Shown piece after piece: positions 7,869-16,556 of a DNA stretch of 42,089 nt. Every line of letters starts with the position of its first letter. The first letter of the stretch is position 1. Under the pieces are notes generated by a model. The model was given only the letters and a program-made list of their open reading frames with translations. It did no database searches and was not told the DNA's origin. Location of the stretch: the NCBI RefSeq assembly GCF_000619945.1, contig NZ_JHVC01000028.1:1-42089 (forward strand), given 5' to 3'. This stretch comes from Clostridium lundense DSM 17049 (GTDB taxonomy: Bacteria > Bacillota > Clostridia > Clostridiales > Clostridiaceae). A program made the position numbers and the translations under genes.

Positions 7869-9314
7869 TTAGGTGTCAGCTTTAATAGGTATAGAAATAA
7901 CAAATAAAATTTTTTCGAATTCACTAGAGGTTAGTTTTATGCTTCCACCATGTTTTTCTATAATTTTTTTGGTTATGGCTAAGCCAAGACCACTTCCACT
8001 AGAATTACTATTATCTGTTTTTACAAAGGGCTCAAATATTGTCCCACTTATTGATTTATCAATACCAGCTCCATCACTGCCAATTTTTAAGATTACATTA
8101 TTTTCTTTTAGATAAGATTCAATTTTTAAACTTGTATAATTTTCATTATGGTTTAGAGCATTGTTGAAAATATTAGAAATTGCTCTTTTCATTAATTTTT
8201 CATCAAACTTAAATATAATAGAATGCTCACTAATATTAACTTCCAAGTTAAAATGTTTATTTTCAAATTCTTCATAATATTCTACAATAAGACGTCTCAG
8301 CCATTCGTTAAAATCAAGTTCTGCTAAAGAAAGATTATATCCTGAATCCTCTAGTTTTGAAAGTGCAAACAGATCTTCAATAAGCACTGTAGAATATACT
8401 GCTTTATTAAGTATTATTTTTAAAAAATTGTCTCTTTCTTCAGAAGTTACATTTTCCTCTAATAAAAGCTTGGAGAAGCCTTGAATGGAGGTTATAGGCG
8501 TCTTTAAATCATGAGATATATCTACTAAAAGTCTTTTCTTATTGTTATCAATTCTTTTATTTTCTTCTTCAACTTTTTCAAGTTTTATTACCATTTCATT
8601 AAATTCATTTTGAACTTCTTGAAGTTCTTTTAACCCTTTTATATTAGTTCTAGTACTATAATCAAGCTTTTTAAAATTCTTTATACTATTTACAAAGGTT
8701 TTAAGAGGAGTTGTTATAAATTTTGAACTTATAATACTATAAATATATATACCTATTAACAATAAAAGAATTTGAATTAAATATAATGTACCAAAAACTT
8801 TTAAAGAAAGAAAGGTATCTGATTTACTAGAAAAATTAGGTTTGTATATAAATGAATATTCAACTTTTCGTCTATCTATTTTACAAAGAAAAATATATGG
8901 TTTTCCATTTTTGCCTTCTACTGAAAATACTCTTCCAACATAAGGCTTTTCCGGTGAATACTCTGTAAAAGAGACTAATTCAAATAGTTGTTTTTCAGTA
9001 TATTGCATTATATCATCTTTCTTTTCACCCTTTATATAGATTACCTTTTTATTTTCATCTAGAACTTCTTCCCAGCCACCCATTTCTGAGAGAAAACCAA
9101 GTTTTATTTTATTAAAATCCTTATTATAGTATGAAATCATTGAGCTATTGCTAACTTGTTCATTATTAAGAATAAATTTTTCCAAAATAAAAGTTGAAGA
9201 TTTATATGATAACTGCACAGTTATGTATAATATCAGGAAAGTTACTAAATAATTTATAGTAAGAAAGTTTTTTATATCTAATTTTTTATTACCAATCTTA
9301 AAATTTAACTTCAT
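7869..9314 (-). CDS. Membrane sensor histidine kinase
   Basis: This is a 481-residue two-component kinase. A first membrane span near residues 20-40, an extracellular domain of about 130 residues and a second span near 170-195 are followed by a HAMP-like linker. The dimerisation box is DISHDLKTPITSIQGFSKL (phospho-His). The ATPase boxes are NIFNNALNHNE (N), SDGAGI (G1) and GSGLGLAITKKI (G2). Only 3 bases separate it from the upstream response regulator. The pair is divergent from a DUF4097 protein and an ABC exporter, which suggests it responds to envelope or peptide stress. The signal is unknown. Confidence 0.9.
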   Translation of the reverse strand: MKLNFKIGNKKLDIKNFLTINYLVTFLILYITVQLSYKSSTFILEKFILNNEQVSNSSMISYYNKDFNKIKLGFLSEMGGWEEVLDENKKVIYIKGEKKDDIMQYTEKQLFELVSFTEYSPEKPYVGRVFSVEGKNGKPYIFLCKIDRRKVEYSFIYKPNFSSKSDTFLSLKVFGTLYLIQILLLLIGIYIYSIISSKFITTPLKTFVNSIKNFKKLDYSTRTNIKGLKELQEVQNEFNEMVIKLEKVEEENKRIDNNKKRLLVDISHDLKTPITSIQGFSKLLLEENVTSEERDNFLKIILNKAVYSTVLIEDLFALSKLEDSGYNLSLAELDFNEWLRRLIVEYYEEFENKHFNLEVNISEHSIIFKFDEKLMKRAISNIFNNALNHNENYTSLKIESYLKENNVILKIGSDGAGIDKSISGTIFEPFVKTDNSNSSGSGLGLAITKKIIEKHGGSIKLTSSEFEKILFVISIPIKADT

Positions 9315-9317
9315 AAT

Positions 9318-10010
9318 TTACTTACCCTCAAACAAATAACCAAGACCTCTTATGGTTTTAATAAATTTAGGCTCTTTTGGATTGTCCTCTATTTTTTCTC
9401 TTAACTTACTTATATAAACCATTATAATTTTTTCATCTCCAAGATAAGATTGATCCCATACATTTTCGTACAATTGTCCTTTAGTAAAAACTTTATTTTT
9501 ATTTTTCATAAGAAAGCATATAAGCTTGTATTCAAATGAGGTTAGTTGAAGTTCCTCATTATCTTTATATACTTTGCAAATATTTTCATCTAATTTTAAA
9601 TGTTCAGTAATGAGTATGTTTGTACTTCCTGGTGCTTGAGTATTTAATACACTACTTCTTCTTAATAAGGCCTTAACCCTTGCAATGAGTTCTAGAGGAT
9701 TGAAGGGCTTGGCAAGATAATCATCTGCTCCAAGAAATAATCCATCAATTTTATCTATATCTTCACCTTTGGCGGATAAAAATATTATAGGGGTGTTATT
9801 TTTATCTCTGATTTTTCTTAAAACTTCTTTTCCATCAAGCTTAGGCATCATTATATCCAATATTATTAGGTCTATTTGAACTTTTTCAAAGATTTCCAAT
9901 GCTTCTTTACCATTGAAGGCCCTGTAGGTATTATATCCATTATTCTTTAGATAAAAATCTATTAGCTCTACAATTTCTTTCTCATCATCTACAACTAAAA
10001 CTGAATTCAA
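9318..10010 (-). CDS. OmpR/PhoB-family response regulator
   Basis: This 230-residue regulator has a receiver domain (acidic pair in VLVVDDEKE, phospho-acceptor Asp in LIILDIMMPKLDG, Lys in DDYLAKPF) and a winged-helix DNA-binding domain ending IKTIRGLGYLFEGK. I start it at a TTG (10010) because GAGGTG lies six bases before it and MNSVLVVDD then begins the receiver exactly; the frame continues upstream but without homology. It forms one transcript with the downstream kinase. Three TTAA tracts spaced 11 bp apart near 10143-10168 are candidate binding sites. Confidence 0.9.
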   Translation of the reverse strand: MNSVLVVDDEKEIVELIDFYLKNNGYNTYRAFNGKEALEIFEKVQIDLIILDIMMPKLDGKEVLRKIRDKNNTPIIFLSAKGEDIDKIDGLFLGADDYLAKPFNPLELIARVKALLRRSSVLNTQAPGSTNILITEHLKLDENICKVYKDNEELQLTSFEYKLICFLMKNKNKVFTKGQLYENVWDQSYLGDEKIIMVYISKLREKIEDNPKEPKFIKTIRGLGYLFEGK

Positions 10011-10142
10011 TTTTTTCACCTCGTATTTCTTATATTTACATTTTATTATAAGATTATCAAAAATTAAATTTGTATATTTTAACATTTAATTCAAACTTAT
10101 TATAACATAGCAATGTTTGAAATGTACAAAATTTATGTTTCA

Positions 10143-10197
10143 TTAAGCTTATGTTAATAAGGCATTAATTTTACAGGTATATACTTTAGTTTATAAA
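10143..10197 (+). promoter_or_regulatory. Promoter of the DUF4097-ABC operon with 11-bp-phased TTAA repeats
   Basis: TTTACA (10170-10175), a 16-base spacer and TATAAA (10192-10197) form a good promoter. Immediately upstream TTAA recurs at 10143, 10154 and 10165, one DNA turn apart, as expected for tandem binding of an OmpR-type regulator such as the divergently encoded one. Confidence 0.5.
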
Positions 10198-10268
10198 GAA
10201 ATTTAACAGAACATGAGACATAGCGTATCAGGTTTATGATCAATATTCAAAATGTAGGAGGCAAGTTT

Positions 10269-10961
10269 ATGGGAAAAAAAGGATTAAAAGCTTTATTGGT
10301 TATTTTGGTAGTGATTTCACTAGGAGGAGGCATCATATTTTTTTTACCAGCTAAAACAACCAATGAACAAAGGATTTTCACTTCAGAAGAAATATCAAAT
10401 TTAAAGGAGATATCATTAAATGGAAATTTTAATGTTAATATTACAGATTCAGATTCAAAGGATATAAAATGCAGTTTCTCTAGAACAAAAAGGGGATATG
10501 TAGCTAATGAGTATGGGTTAGAAAGCAAAATTGAAAATAATATATTATATGTTAAGACATATGTTAAGACAAATGATAAAAGTGAGTCGGGATTTGTTTT
10601 TGGTGGTGAGACTTTGAGTGTAAATATTAGCATTCCCAAAAGTTATAAAAATAAATTATCTATAAAATCCAAGTTAAGTAAAATAAATATATTAAATTCA
10701 AATTCAAAAGATATAGAATGTTATGTTAATGACAGCGATATTGAAATTTCTTTAGATAAAATATGCGGTAATATTAATGTGAATTCACACTTAGGAGATA
10801 TAGATTTAAAATTACCTAAAGATGAAAAATTCAATTTATCTGCTAGTTCAAGGTTAGGTGAAGTAACGAATAATCTGGGTTCAAATGTAGATTCTTCTAT
10901 AAAGGATAAGAATATTAAGCTTTCAGCTTCAGATGGAGATATAACTATAAGCGGGAAATAG
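10269..10961 (+). CDS. DUF4097-like anchored beta-repeat protein
   Basis: This 230-residue protein has an N-terminal membrane anchor (residues 5-28, no lipobox cysteine) and an extracellular part rich in short beta strands with Ile/Asn/Asp/Ser (LNGNFNVNITDSDSKDIKC, then NINVNSHLGDIDLKLP). This resembles the DUF4097/DUF2807 beta-helix families found beside envelope-stress two-component systems. The ATG at 10269 is chosen for the perfect AGGAGG seven bases before it. It is the first gene of an operon with the ABC transporter. A sensor or accessory role at the cell surface is inferred. Confidence 0.7.
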   Translation: MGKKGLKALLVILVVISLGGGIIFFLPAKTTNEQRIFTSEEISNLKEISLNGNFNVNITDSDSKDIKCSFSRTKRGYVANEYGLESKIENNILYVKTYVKTNDKSESGFVFGGETLSVNISIPKSYKNKLSIKSKLSKINILNSNSKDIECYVNDSDIEISLDKICGNINVNSHLGDIDLKLPKDEKFNLSASSRLGEVTNNLGSNVDSSIKDKNIKLSASDGDITISGK

Positions 10962-11002
10962 TTTTTGGAAAATTTATTATGTTAATTTTAGGAGGAAATA
11001 TC

Positions 11003-11884
11003 ATGCTTTCAATAAAAAATGTTTCAAAAAAGTATTCAAACAATTTTACAGCTCTTTCAAATTTTAATATGGAATTAGAAGGAGGAGTAATAGGTCTTTT
11101 AGGGGCAAATGGTGCTGGAAAATCAACATTAATGAAGATGATAGCAACAGTTTCAAAACCAAGTGAAGGCGTTATTACTTGGAATGGACAAGATATTCAT
11201 AAAAATGGGGATGAACTTAGACATGATTTAGGATACCTGCCTCAAAGTTTTGGAGTATTTCCTAATTTAACTGCGGTTGAATTTCTAAAGTATATGGCAG
11301 CTTTAAAAGGACTTAATATGAAAAAGGCAAAAAATAGAATAAACGAACTTATTGATTTATTAAATCTTAGTGATGCAGCTAATAGAAGTATAGGAAATTA
11401 TTCAGGTGGTATGAGGCAGAGAATAGGCATCGCTCAAGCTCTTTTAAATGATCCCAAAATTCTTATAGTAGATGAGCCTACTATTGGATTAGATCCAAAT
11501 GAAAGAATGAATTTTAGAAATTTAATCAATAGCTTATCTAAAGATAAAATAATTATATTGTCTACTCATATAGTATCTGATGTAGAGTCTTCAGCAGAAA
11601 AGATAGTACTTATGAATAAAGGCAAACTTATATGCTTCTGCAAAAATGAAGAACTTTTAAATTCATTGGAAGGAAATGTGTGGGAATGCATAGCTGGGGA
11701 AAGTGAACTTGAAGATATAAAAGATAAATATATAACAGGAAACATCATAAGGAGAAATGAGGGAATGGTAGTAAGAGTAATATCAGAAAATAAACCAGCA
11801 TCAAATGCTGTGAAGCTGAAGCCTACTCTTGAAGATGCTTATATTTATTATACTTCTGGAAAGAGAGGGGAGAATATTGGATAA
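11003..11884 (+). CDS. ABC transporter ATPase (BcrA-type)
   Basis: This 293-residue exporter ATPase has Walker A GANGAGKST, signature YSGGMRQRIGIA, Walker B ILIVDEPTIGLDP and switch STH. The ~75-residue C-terminal extension after the core is common in drug and peptide exporters of the Bcr/Nod type. The ATG at 11003 follows AGGAGG at seven bases. It overlaps the permease start by 8 bases, so the two are made together. Regulation by the adjacent two-component system is likely from gene order. Confidence 0.9.
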   Translation: MLSIKNVSKKYSNNFTALSNFNMELEGGVIGLLGANGAGKSTLMKMIATVSKPSEGVITWNGQDIHKNGDELRHDLGYLPQSFGVFPNLTAVEFLKYMAALKGLNMKKAKNRINELIDLLNLSDAANRSIGNYSGGMRQRIGIAQALLNDPKILIVDEPTIGLDPNERMNFRNLINSLSKDKIIILSTHIVSDVESSAEKIVLMNKGKLICFCKNEELLNSLEGNVWECIAGESELEDIKDKYITGNIIRRNEGMVVRVISENKPASNAVKLKPTLEDAYIYYTSGKRGENIG

Positions 11885-13481
11885 GTTATACCAAATTTAT
11901 TATATAGGAAGATCGGACTTTTTAGATAGAATAAGAAGTAAAAGTATAATCATTATAGCTCTTTTAATGATGTATATATCCTATTTATTCTTTCCACAAA
12001 ATAATAGTAGTTTTTATTATACATTGAATTATAATTTTGAAGGATTTTTTTATAGAGGTATTTATAATTCTGTATGGCTTGGATGGGTTTCTACAATAGC
12101 ATTTATTAGTGTTGTAACCTTGATTGGTTTTTATTTTGTTAGAAATTCTATAAAGAGAGAAAGGGAACTTTTAATTGGTGAAATAACTGCTTCTATAGGT
12201 ACAAAGCCTTGGGTTTTCATATTTGGAAAAGCCTTTGGTAATTTTTTATTTCTATTGTTACAAATGGTTATAGTTATTTTTATTACAATCTTAATGCAGT
12301 TTGTGCGAGGAGAAAGCTATTCTCTTGAGTTAATTAAACTTTTAACACCATTTGTAATATTAGCAGTACCAGCTTGTTTTATTGTATCAGTTATAGCTAT
12401 AATCTTTGAGGTTATTCCTATACTTAGAAACTCTTTTGGCAATGTAGTATATTTCTTTGTGTGGTCTGGTATATGTGTAGCATCTCTTAGAGGATCAAAA
12501 TCTTATTTATCTGATGTTTTTGGAATGAATACTACTTCTAAAGTGATTTTAGAACAATTTAAAAATAACTTTGATGAATTTAAAGACATGGACTACTTTA
12601 GCCTTGGAACACATGGGCCGCTTCATGATAACATTAAAACTTTTGTAATGGATAAAGTTAATATTGATATTAATATATTTATAGGAAGAGTTTTTTGGAT
12701 TCTTATAGGAATTTTAATACTATTTTTAGCTTCTATATTTTTTAGAAGAACGTCTCTTATTAGAACAAAAGTGCCTTCAAAGTTCAATAATGTTATAGAT
12801 ATTAAAGAAAAGGAATATAATTATGAAAAAAGAATGGTGTTAAGTGAAGTTTTTGAAAGCAAAAGTTATTCTAATAATTTAAGCATAATACAAAGTGAGC
12901 TTAAACTTATGTTTGCCACTTGTAATTTATGGTGGTATGCAGCTATAATTTTATGTTCAATAGGAGTATTCTTTGCAAAAGGTGAAATTTTATATAAATT
13001 TTTAATTCCGATAATATGGATTTTACCTATTTTTATATGGTCTAAATTAGGGACTATTCAAATAAATTGTAACATGGAAGACTATCTCAGTACTTATAAA
13101 AATTATAGAGAGTCTCAACTTTTAAATTCAGTGTTTGCTGGAATTTTATTTACTATGTTTATAAACATAAGTATAATAATAAAATTTGTAATATTAAATG
13201 ATTTTCTAGGAGCTATTTATATTTTAATGGGGACTTTCTTTGTAAATGCATTGGGAATGTTTATCGGGAATGTTGCTAAAAATTCTACTGCTTTTGAAAT
13301 AATTTATACAATTTTATGGTATGTAGGTATTTTGAATGGCTTAACGAGTTTAGATTTTCTTGGTCTTACTAAAACAGCTGTAAGTACACATATTCCAATT
13401 ATGTTTTCTGCGGTTGGAATTGTTTTGCTAATAGCTTCAATTATAATTAAGAATAATAGAATTAATACTTCACAAAATTAA
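11877..13481 (+). CDS. ABC-2 type permease, double length
   Basis: This 534-residue membrane protein has about twelve hydrophobic segments in two blocks (about 20-245 and 345-530) separated by a hydrophilic stretch. It therefore looks like two six-span ABC-2 permease halves fused in one chain. I place the start at a TTG (11877) because GAGGGGAG precedes it and it overlaps the ATPase stop; a longer frame runs back to 11829 inside the ATPase gene. With the ATPase it would form an exporter for a peptide, lipid or drug. The substrate is unknown. Confidence 0.8.
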   Translation: MDKLYQIYYIGRSDFLDRIRSKSIIIIALLMMYISYLFFPQNNSSFYYTLNYNFEGFFYRGIYNSVWLGWVSTIAFISVVTLIGFYFVRNSIKRERELLIGEITASIGTKPWVFIFGKAFGNFLFLLLQMVIVIFITILMQFVRGESYSLELIKLLTPFVILAVPACFIVSVIAIIFEVIPILRNSFGNVVYFFVWSGICVASLRGSKSYLSDVFGMNTTSKVILEQFKNNFDEFKDMDYFSLGTHGPLHDNIKTFVMDKVNIDINIFIGRVFWILIGILILFLASIFFRRTSLIRTKVPSKFNNVIDIKEKEYNYEKRMVLSEVFESKSYSNNLSIIQSELKLMFATCNLWWYAAIILCSIGVFFAKGEILYKFLIPIIWILPIFIWSKLGTIQINCNMEDYLSTYKNYRESQLLNSVFAGILFTMFINISIIIKFVILNDFLGAIYILMGTFFVNALGMFIGNVAKNSTAFEIIYTILWYVGILNGLTSLDFLGLTKTAVSTHIPIMFSAVGIVLLIASIIIKNNRINTSQN

Positions 13482-13508
13482 TTTTTAAGAGTTTTCAAGT
13501 TTATATAT

Positions 13509-13550
13509 TTTGGTGGATTTCAAAGGTTGCACTTCGCCTCCACCAATGAA
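13509..13550. repeat. Repeat A, copy 1
   Basis: A sequence around TTTCAAAGGTTGCACTTC and GCCTCCACCAATGAA recurs with changes at 17997-18033 and partly at 39256-39282. In this copy TTGGTGGA and TCCACCAA form perfect 8-bp arms. It lies just after the permease gene. Confidence 0.55.
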
Positions 13551-13597
13551 AAAAGTTTGTCCATAATATTATTTTCAAAGAGTAGAAATATTTAAAG

Positions 13598-13632
13598 ATC
13601 ACGTTGAGGTAATATTCAACGTGGTTTTTCAT
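13598..13632. terminator. Terminator between convergent genes
   Basis: TCACGTTGA (13599-13607) pairs with TCAACGTGG (13616-13624), followed by TTTTTCATTTTTT. It ends the exporter operon and stands about 35 bases before the stop of the convergent gene. Confidence 0.8.
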
Positions 13633-13666
13633 TTTTTCAACTTTATAATATTACTATTTTGGTTTC

Positions 13667-14230
13667 TTAACTATCTACGGTTAATTTGCCTTTATATAAT
13701 GATGCTTTATGCATGTTAGGGATTATTAAGGGAGTATTTTTAACTCCTACTATTGGTATAACTGAATAATAAATGCCTGAATCCACAGGAGATGGCATAT
13801 TTTTTTTATATTTAATATCAAATTTTATCATATAAAAATTAATATTTTTATATTTATTTTTTATAGCTTTATAGTTATGATTTACGTCTTCTTTAAGCAT
13901 AGGATGTTTATTTGTCTCTAGCTTTTTTACCTCTAATACTTTCACTTCTTCTGTATTTTCAGCAAAGCTATCTATACTGTCTTCTCTATATTCCTCTATA
14001 AGTAAATTATTATATTTACTCAAATCTTTTGTAATAAAGGTAGTTTCAAAAAATTCTTTTATTCTCTCTTCTACATCATTGTCAGTATAAGTAATTTTCT
14101 CTTCTACATCATTAATTTCCTCTTCAACTAAATTGTTATATTTATTTGAGTTTTTATCAATGTTACTATAAATAAATTTTCCACTAACTAAAATTATGAT
14201 TAAAGTAAGCATTATATATAGTTTTTTCAT
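13667..14230 (-). CDS. Membrane-anchored or secreted hypothetical protein
   Basis: I do not recognise this 187-residue protein. It starts with a basic residue pair and one hydrophobic segment (residues 4-23), either a signal peptide or an anchor, without a lipobox. The rest is charged and Lys/Asn/Glu-rich. Residues 41-62 contain a partial tandem duplication (NDVEEKITYTD then NDVEERIKEFF); at DNA level a 16-base string recurs at 14065 and 14098, 33 bases apart. The length and layout resemble small extracellular DUF4829-like proteins, but I cannot confirm that. It is monocistronic and convergent with the exporter. Confidence 0.65.
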   Translation of the reverse strand: MKKLYIMLTLIIILVSGKFIYSNIDKNSNKYNNLVEEEINDVEEKITYTDNDVEERIKEFFETTFITKDLSKYNNLLIEEYREDSIDSFAENTEEVKVLEVKKLETNKHPMLKEDVNHNYKAIKNKYKNINFYMIKFDIKYKKNMPSPVDSGIYYSVIPIVGVKNTPLIIPNMHKASLYKGKLTVDS

Positions 14231-14379
14231 GTATTTATACCCCTAAAATGTATTATTTGTACAAGTTTATATTACAGGTAAAAAGTGGAACAGTCAAGAA
14301 AAAATGGCATAGAGTGGATTATGAAAAGTAGTAGTTTAGATTCGATATTCTTGTAGATAAAATAACAATATATGACAAG

Positions 14380-14406
14380 TAAAAAATTGATTAAAAAAGC
14401 CGATAA
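14380..14406 (+). promoter_or_regulatory. Sigma-D (sigma-28) motility promoter for motAB
   Basis: TAAA (14380-14383), a 15-base spacer and GCCGATAA (14399-14406) match the SigD/FliA consensus exactly. Transcription would start near 14413, about 270 bases before motA. The long leader (14413-14682) holds an early hairpin (AGGAAGTT 14425-14432 with AACTTCTT 14449-14456, then TTTA). It also holds a second possible -10 (TATAAT, 14601-14606) without a clear -35. Confidence 0.8.
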
Positions 14407-14682
14407 TTAAAATAGAGCATAATTAGGAAGTTCCAAACTACAAAAAGAAACTTCTTTTTAATGTGTCTAAACCTATAGAAGCAAAAGCATTTGTAATAGG
14501 AATTTGATGAAAGGAGCATGTCAATTTTGGAAATATAAAATGAACAAAAAGTGCAAAAGGAGCACAAAAAATAGTTTCCATATGATAATTTTTATGGTAA
14601 TATAATCATATGATAAATTTACAAATTAATATAAACATCGACAAAATTATTATGACACATTATCAATAGTAGAGGTGAAAAA

Positions 14683-15468
14683 ATGGACATATTCTTAATA
14701 ATAGGTGTTATTGTTGGATTGGGTGCTGTTAGTACAGGATTGCTGTTGAAAGGTGTAGGTGTAGCCATACTGATTAATGGTGAGGCCGTTATAGTAATTC
14801 TTATAGGTACAGCAGCAGTTGTAATGAACTCTTTTACAAAAAGTGAATTTCTTAATGTACCTAAATTATTCGGGGCTGCTTTTAAAGAAAAGGCAAAGGA
14901 AGACCCCGTAGAAATAATTAAACAAATGCTTGAAATGGCATATGAAACTCGAAAAAATGGACTATTGTCTCTGGAAAGCAAGCTTCAAGATATGAGTAAT
15001 GAATTTATGAAACAAGGATTAGAGATGGTAGTTGATGGTACTGAGCCAGAATATATTAGACAAGTCCTATCTGATGAAATTGAGGCAATGGAAGAGAGAC
15101 ATCGAGGCAATGCGTCAGTTTTTACAACAGCAGGAGGTGCTTCTCCAACTCTTGGAGTTTTAGGAGCAGTTATAGGACTGATTGGTGCACTTGGAAATTT
15201 AAATGATACGGAAAAGCTTGGAGAATCCATAGCTGCTGCGTTCGTAGCTACTATCTATGGTATTTTCTTTGGATATGTTATTTGGCATCCTTTAGCATCT
15301 AGATTAAAAAGGAAGTCACATGAAGAAGTTAGCAATAAGCAACTAATACTAGAAGGTGTTTTAGCAATTCAAGAAGGAAAAAATCCAAAAGCAATTGAGA
15401 AAAAACTTTTAAGTATGTTAAGTTCTAAAGATAGAAAAAAATTTGAAGCCACAAGTAATTTTAGTTAA
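14683..15468 (+). CDS. motA: Flagellar motor stator protein MotA
   Basis: This 261-residue stator subunit forms, with MotB, the ion channel that drives flagellar rotation. Four membrane spans fit hydrophobic regions at residues 3-22, 28-48, 145-170 and 180-205. The conserved proline motifs are present: GASPTLGVLGAVIGLI before span 3 and GYVIWHPLASRLK after span 4. The cytoplasmic loop is charged (EEIIKQ..., EAMEERHR), where it contacts FliG. GAGGTG precedes the ATG. It is expressed from a sigma-D promoter with motB following; no other flagellar gene is in the window. Confidence 0.93.
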   Translation: MDIFLIIGVIVGLGAVSTGLLLKGVGVAILINGEAVIVILIGTAAVVMNSFTKSEFLNVPKLFGAAFKEKAKEDPVEIIKQMLEMAYETRKNGLLSLESKLQDMSNEFMKQGLEMVVDGTEPEYIRQVLSDEIEAMEERHRGNASVFTTAGGASPTLGVLGAVIGLIGALGNLNDTEKLGESIAAAFVATIYGIFFGYVIWHPLASRLKRKSHEEVSNKQLILEGVLAIQEGKNPKAIEKKLLSMLSSKDRKKFEATSNFS

Positions 15469-15471
15469 AGT

Positions 15472-15530
15472 AAAGGAGGATTTAGTGACAGTTTAGTGTT
15501 CACAATACACCCTGTTACTAAAAATAAGCA
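15472..15530 (+). promoter_or_regulatory. Split ribosome-binding site of motB: SD, hairpin, then ATG
   Basis: A strong AAAGGAGG (15472-15479) lies 51 bases before the motB ATG, and nothing resembling an SD is next to the ATG. Between them TTTAGTGACAG (15481-15491) and CTGTTACTAAA (15512-15522) form an 11-bp stem (one G-U pair), extended by GTGT/ACAC. Folding leaves one base plus AATAAGCA, an effective 9-base spacing. A GTG at 15485 also opens a three-codon frame (GTG ACA GTT TAG). Confidence 0.7.
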
Positions 15531-16271
15531 ATGAAAGGTAAAAAACAACATCATGAAGAACATGTAGATGAAACATGGCTGCTCCCTTATTCTGATATGA
15601 TGACACTGCTATTGGCACTTTTTATCGTTATGTTTGCCATGAGTAAAGTAGATAACCAAAGAGCACAACAGCTTAGTGAACAATTCAATAGTATTCTTTC
15701 AGGTGGTACTGCAGTGTTACAAAGTGGTGGTACCAATGGAAGCACTATAAAAATAGACGAGGCTATTAAATTAGAGGAAGCAGGCAGTGTAGCTGAGCAA
15801 GATAAGATGCTTAAAGTGAAAAATGAGTTAGAAAAAGATATTAAAAATGATGGGTATGCAGATAAGATGCAAGTTGAACTTAATGGTGAAGGATTGACTA
15901 TAAAAATACAAGATTCAGTAGCTTTTAAGTCTGGAGATTCGGATATATTAAATCAATTTACTCCAGTACTTGTTAAAATATCAAATATGATAAGGGATTT
16001 AGACAATGAGATAAGAATTAGTGGACATACAGACAATGTTCCAATAAAAAATGCAAAATTCCGTTCTAATTGGGATCTGAGTTATATGCGTGCCTCAAAT
16101 GTTATGAACTTTATGGTTGATAAATGCAAAATTGCGCAGAATAAATTTTCAATTCAAGCATATGGGGAATTTAGACCTAAATATGATAATTCCACAGAGG
16201 CTGGAAGAGCAAAAAATCGAAGTGTAGATATACTTATAGTTCGAAAGTATACATCAAATCCTAAGAAGTAA
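15531..16271 (+). CDS. motB: Flagellar motor stator protein MotB
   Basis: This 246-residue stator subunit anchors the motor to peptidoglycan. A short basic and His-rich cytoplasmic N-terminus leads to a single span (about 15-40) with the ion-binding Asp in LLPYSDMMTLLLALFIVMF. After a plug and linker region comes an OmpA-like peptidoglycan-binding domain (about 110-240) with RISGHTDNVPI, NWDLSYMRASNVMNFM and GRAKNRSVDILI. The first in-frame ATG is directly preceded by TAAGCA, so no longer form is possible. Translation probably uses the hairpin-bridged SD described separately. Confidence 0.93.
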   Translation: MKGKKQHHEEHVDETWLLPYSDMMTLLLALFIVMFAMSKVDNQRAQQLSEQFNSILSGGTAVLQSGGTNGSTIKIDEAIKLEEAGSVAEQDKMLKVKNELEKDIKNDGYADKMQVELNGEGLTIKIQDSVAFKSGDSDILNQFTPVLVKISNMIRDLDNEIRISGHTDNVPIKNAKFRSNWDLSYMRASNVMNFMVDKCKIAQNKFSIQAYGEFRPKYDNSTEAGRAKNRSVDILIVRKYTSNPKK

Positions 16272-16375
16272 ATTAGTATGATTATGATACATGACAAAAT
16301 TTCCACAAATTACTTTAAACTAAGTTAATAAATTAAAATTGAGGGTCAAATTGATTGGACGAAATATAGATTAAT

Positions 16376-16441
16376 AAAGAATGTAGTTTCCTTGTATTGT
16401 AGAATATTTCTATATACTAGGAAACTACATTCTTTGCTTTT
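16376..16441 (+). terminator. Strong terminator after motAB
   Basis: AAAGAATGTAGTTTCCT (16377-16392) is nearly fully complementary to AGGAAACTACATTCTTT (16419-16435), followed by GCTTTTTT. It is the longest stem in the window and is symmetrical enough to act on both strands. Confidence 0.85.
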
Positions 16442-16556
16442 TTAATGAACTTATTATGAAATCTTCATTAATAAATAAGGGGTAAATTATTTTGTAAATG
16501 AAAACAATGCTATGATAAAATGTAATTAATATTTGCCTTTAGGAGGGAGCATAACT

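Noticed and set aside
14511..14540. Small peptide gene in the motA leader (AAAGGAGC then ATG)
   Set aside because: The ATG is only one base from the SD, and the frame closes after five codons following it; too weak to call a gene.
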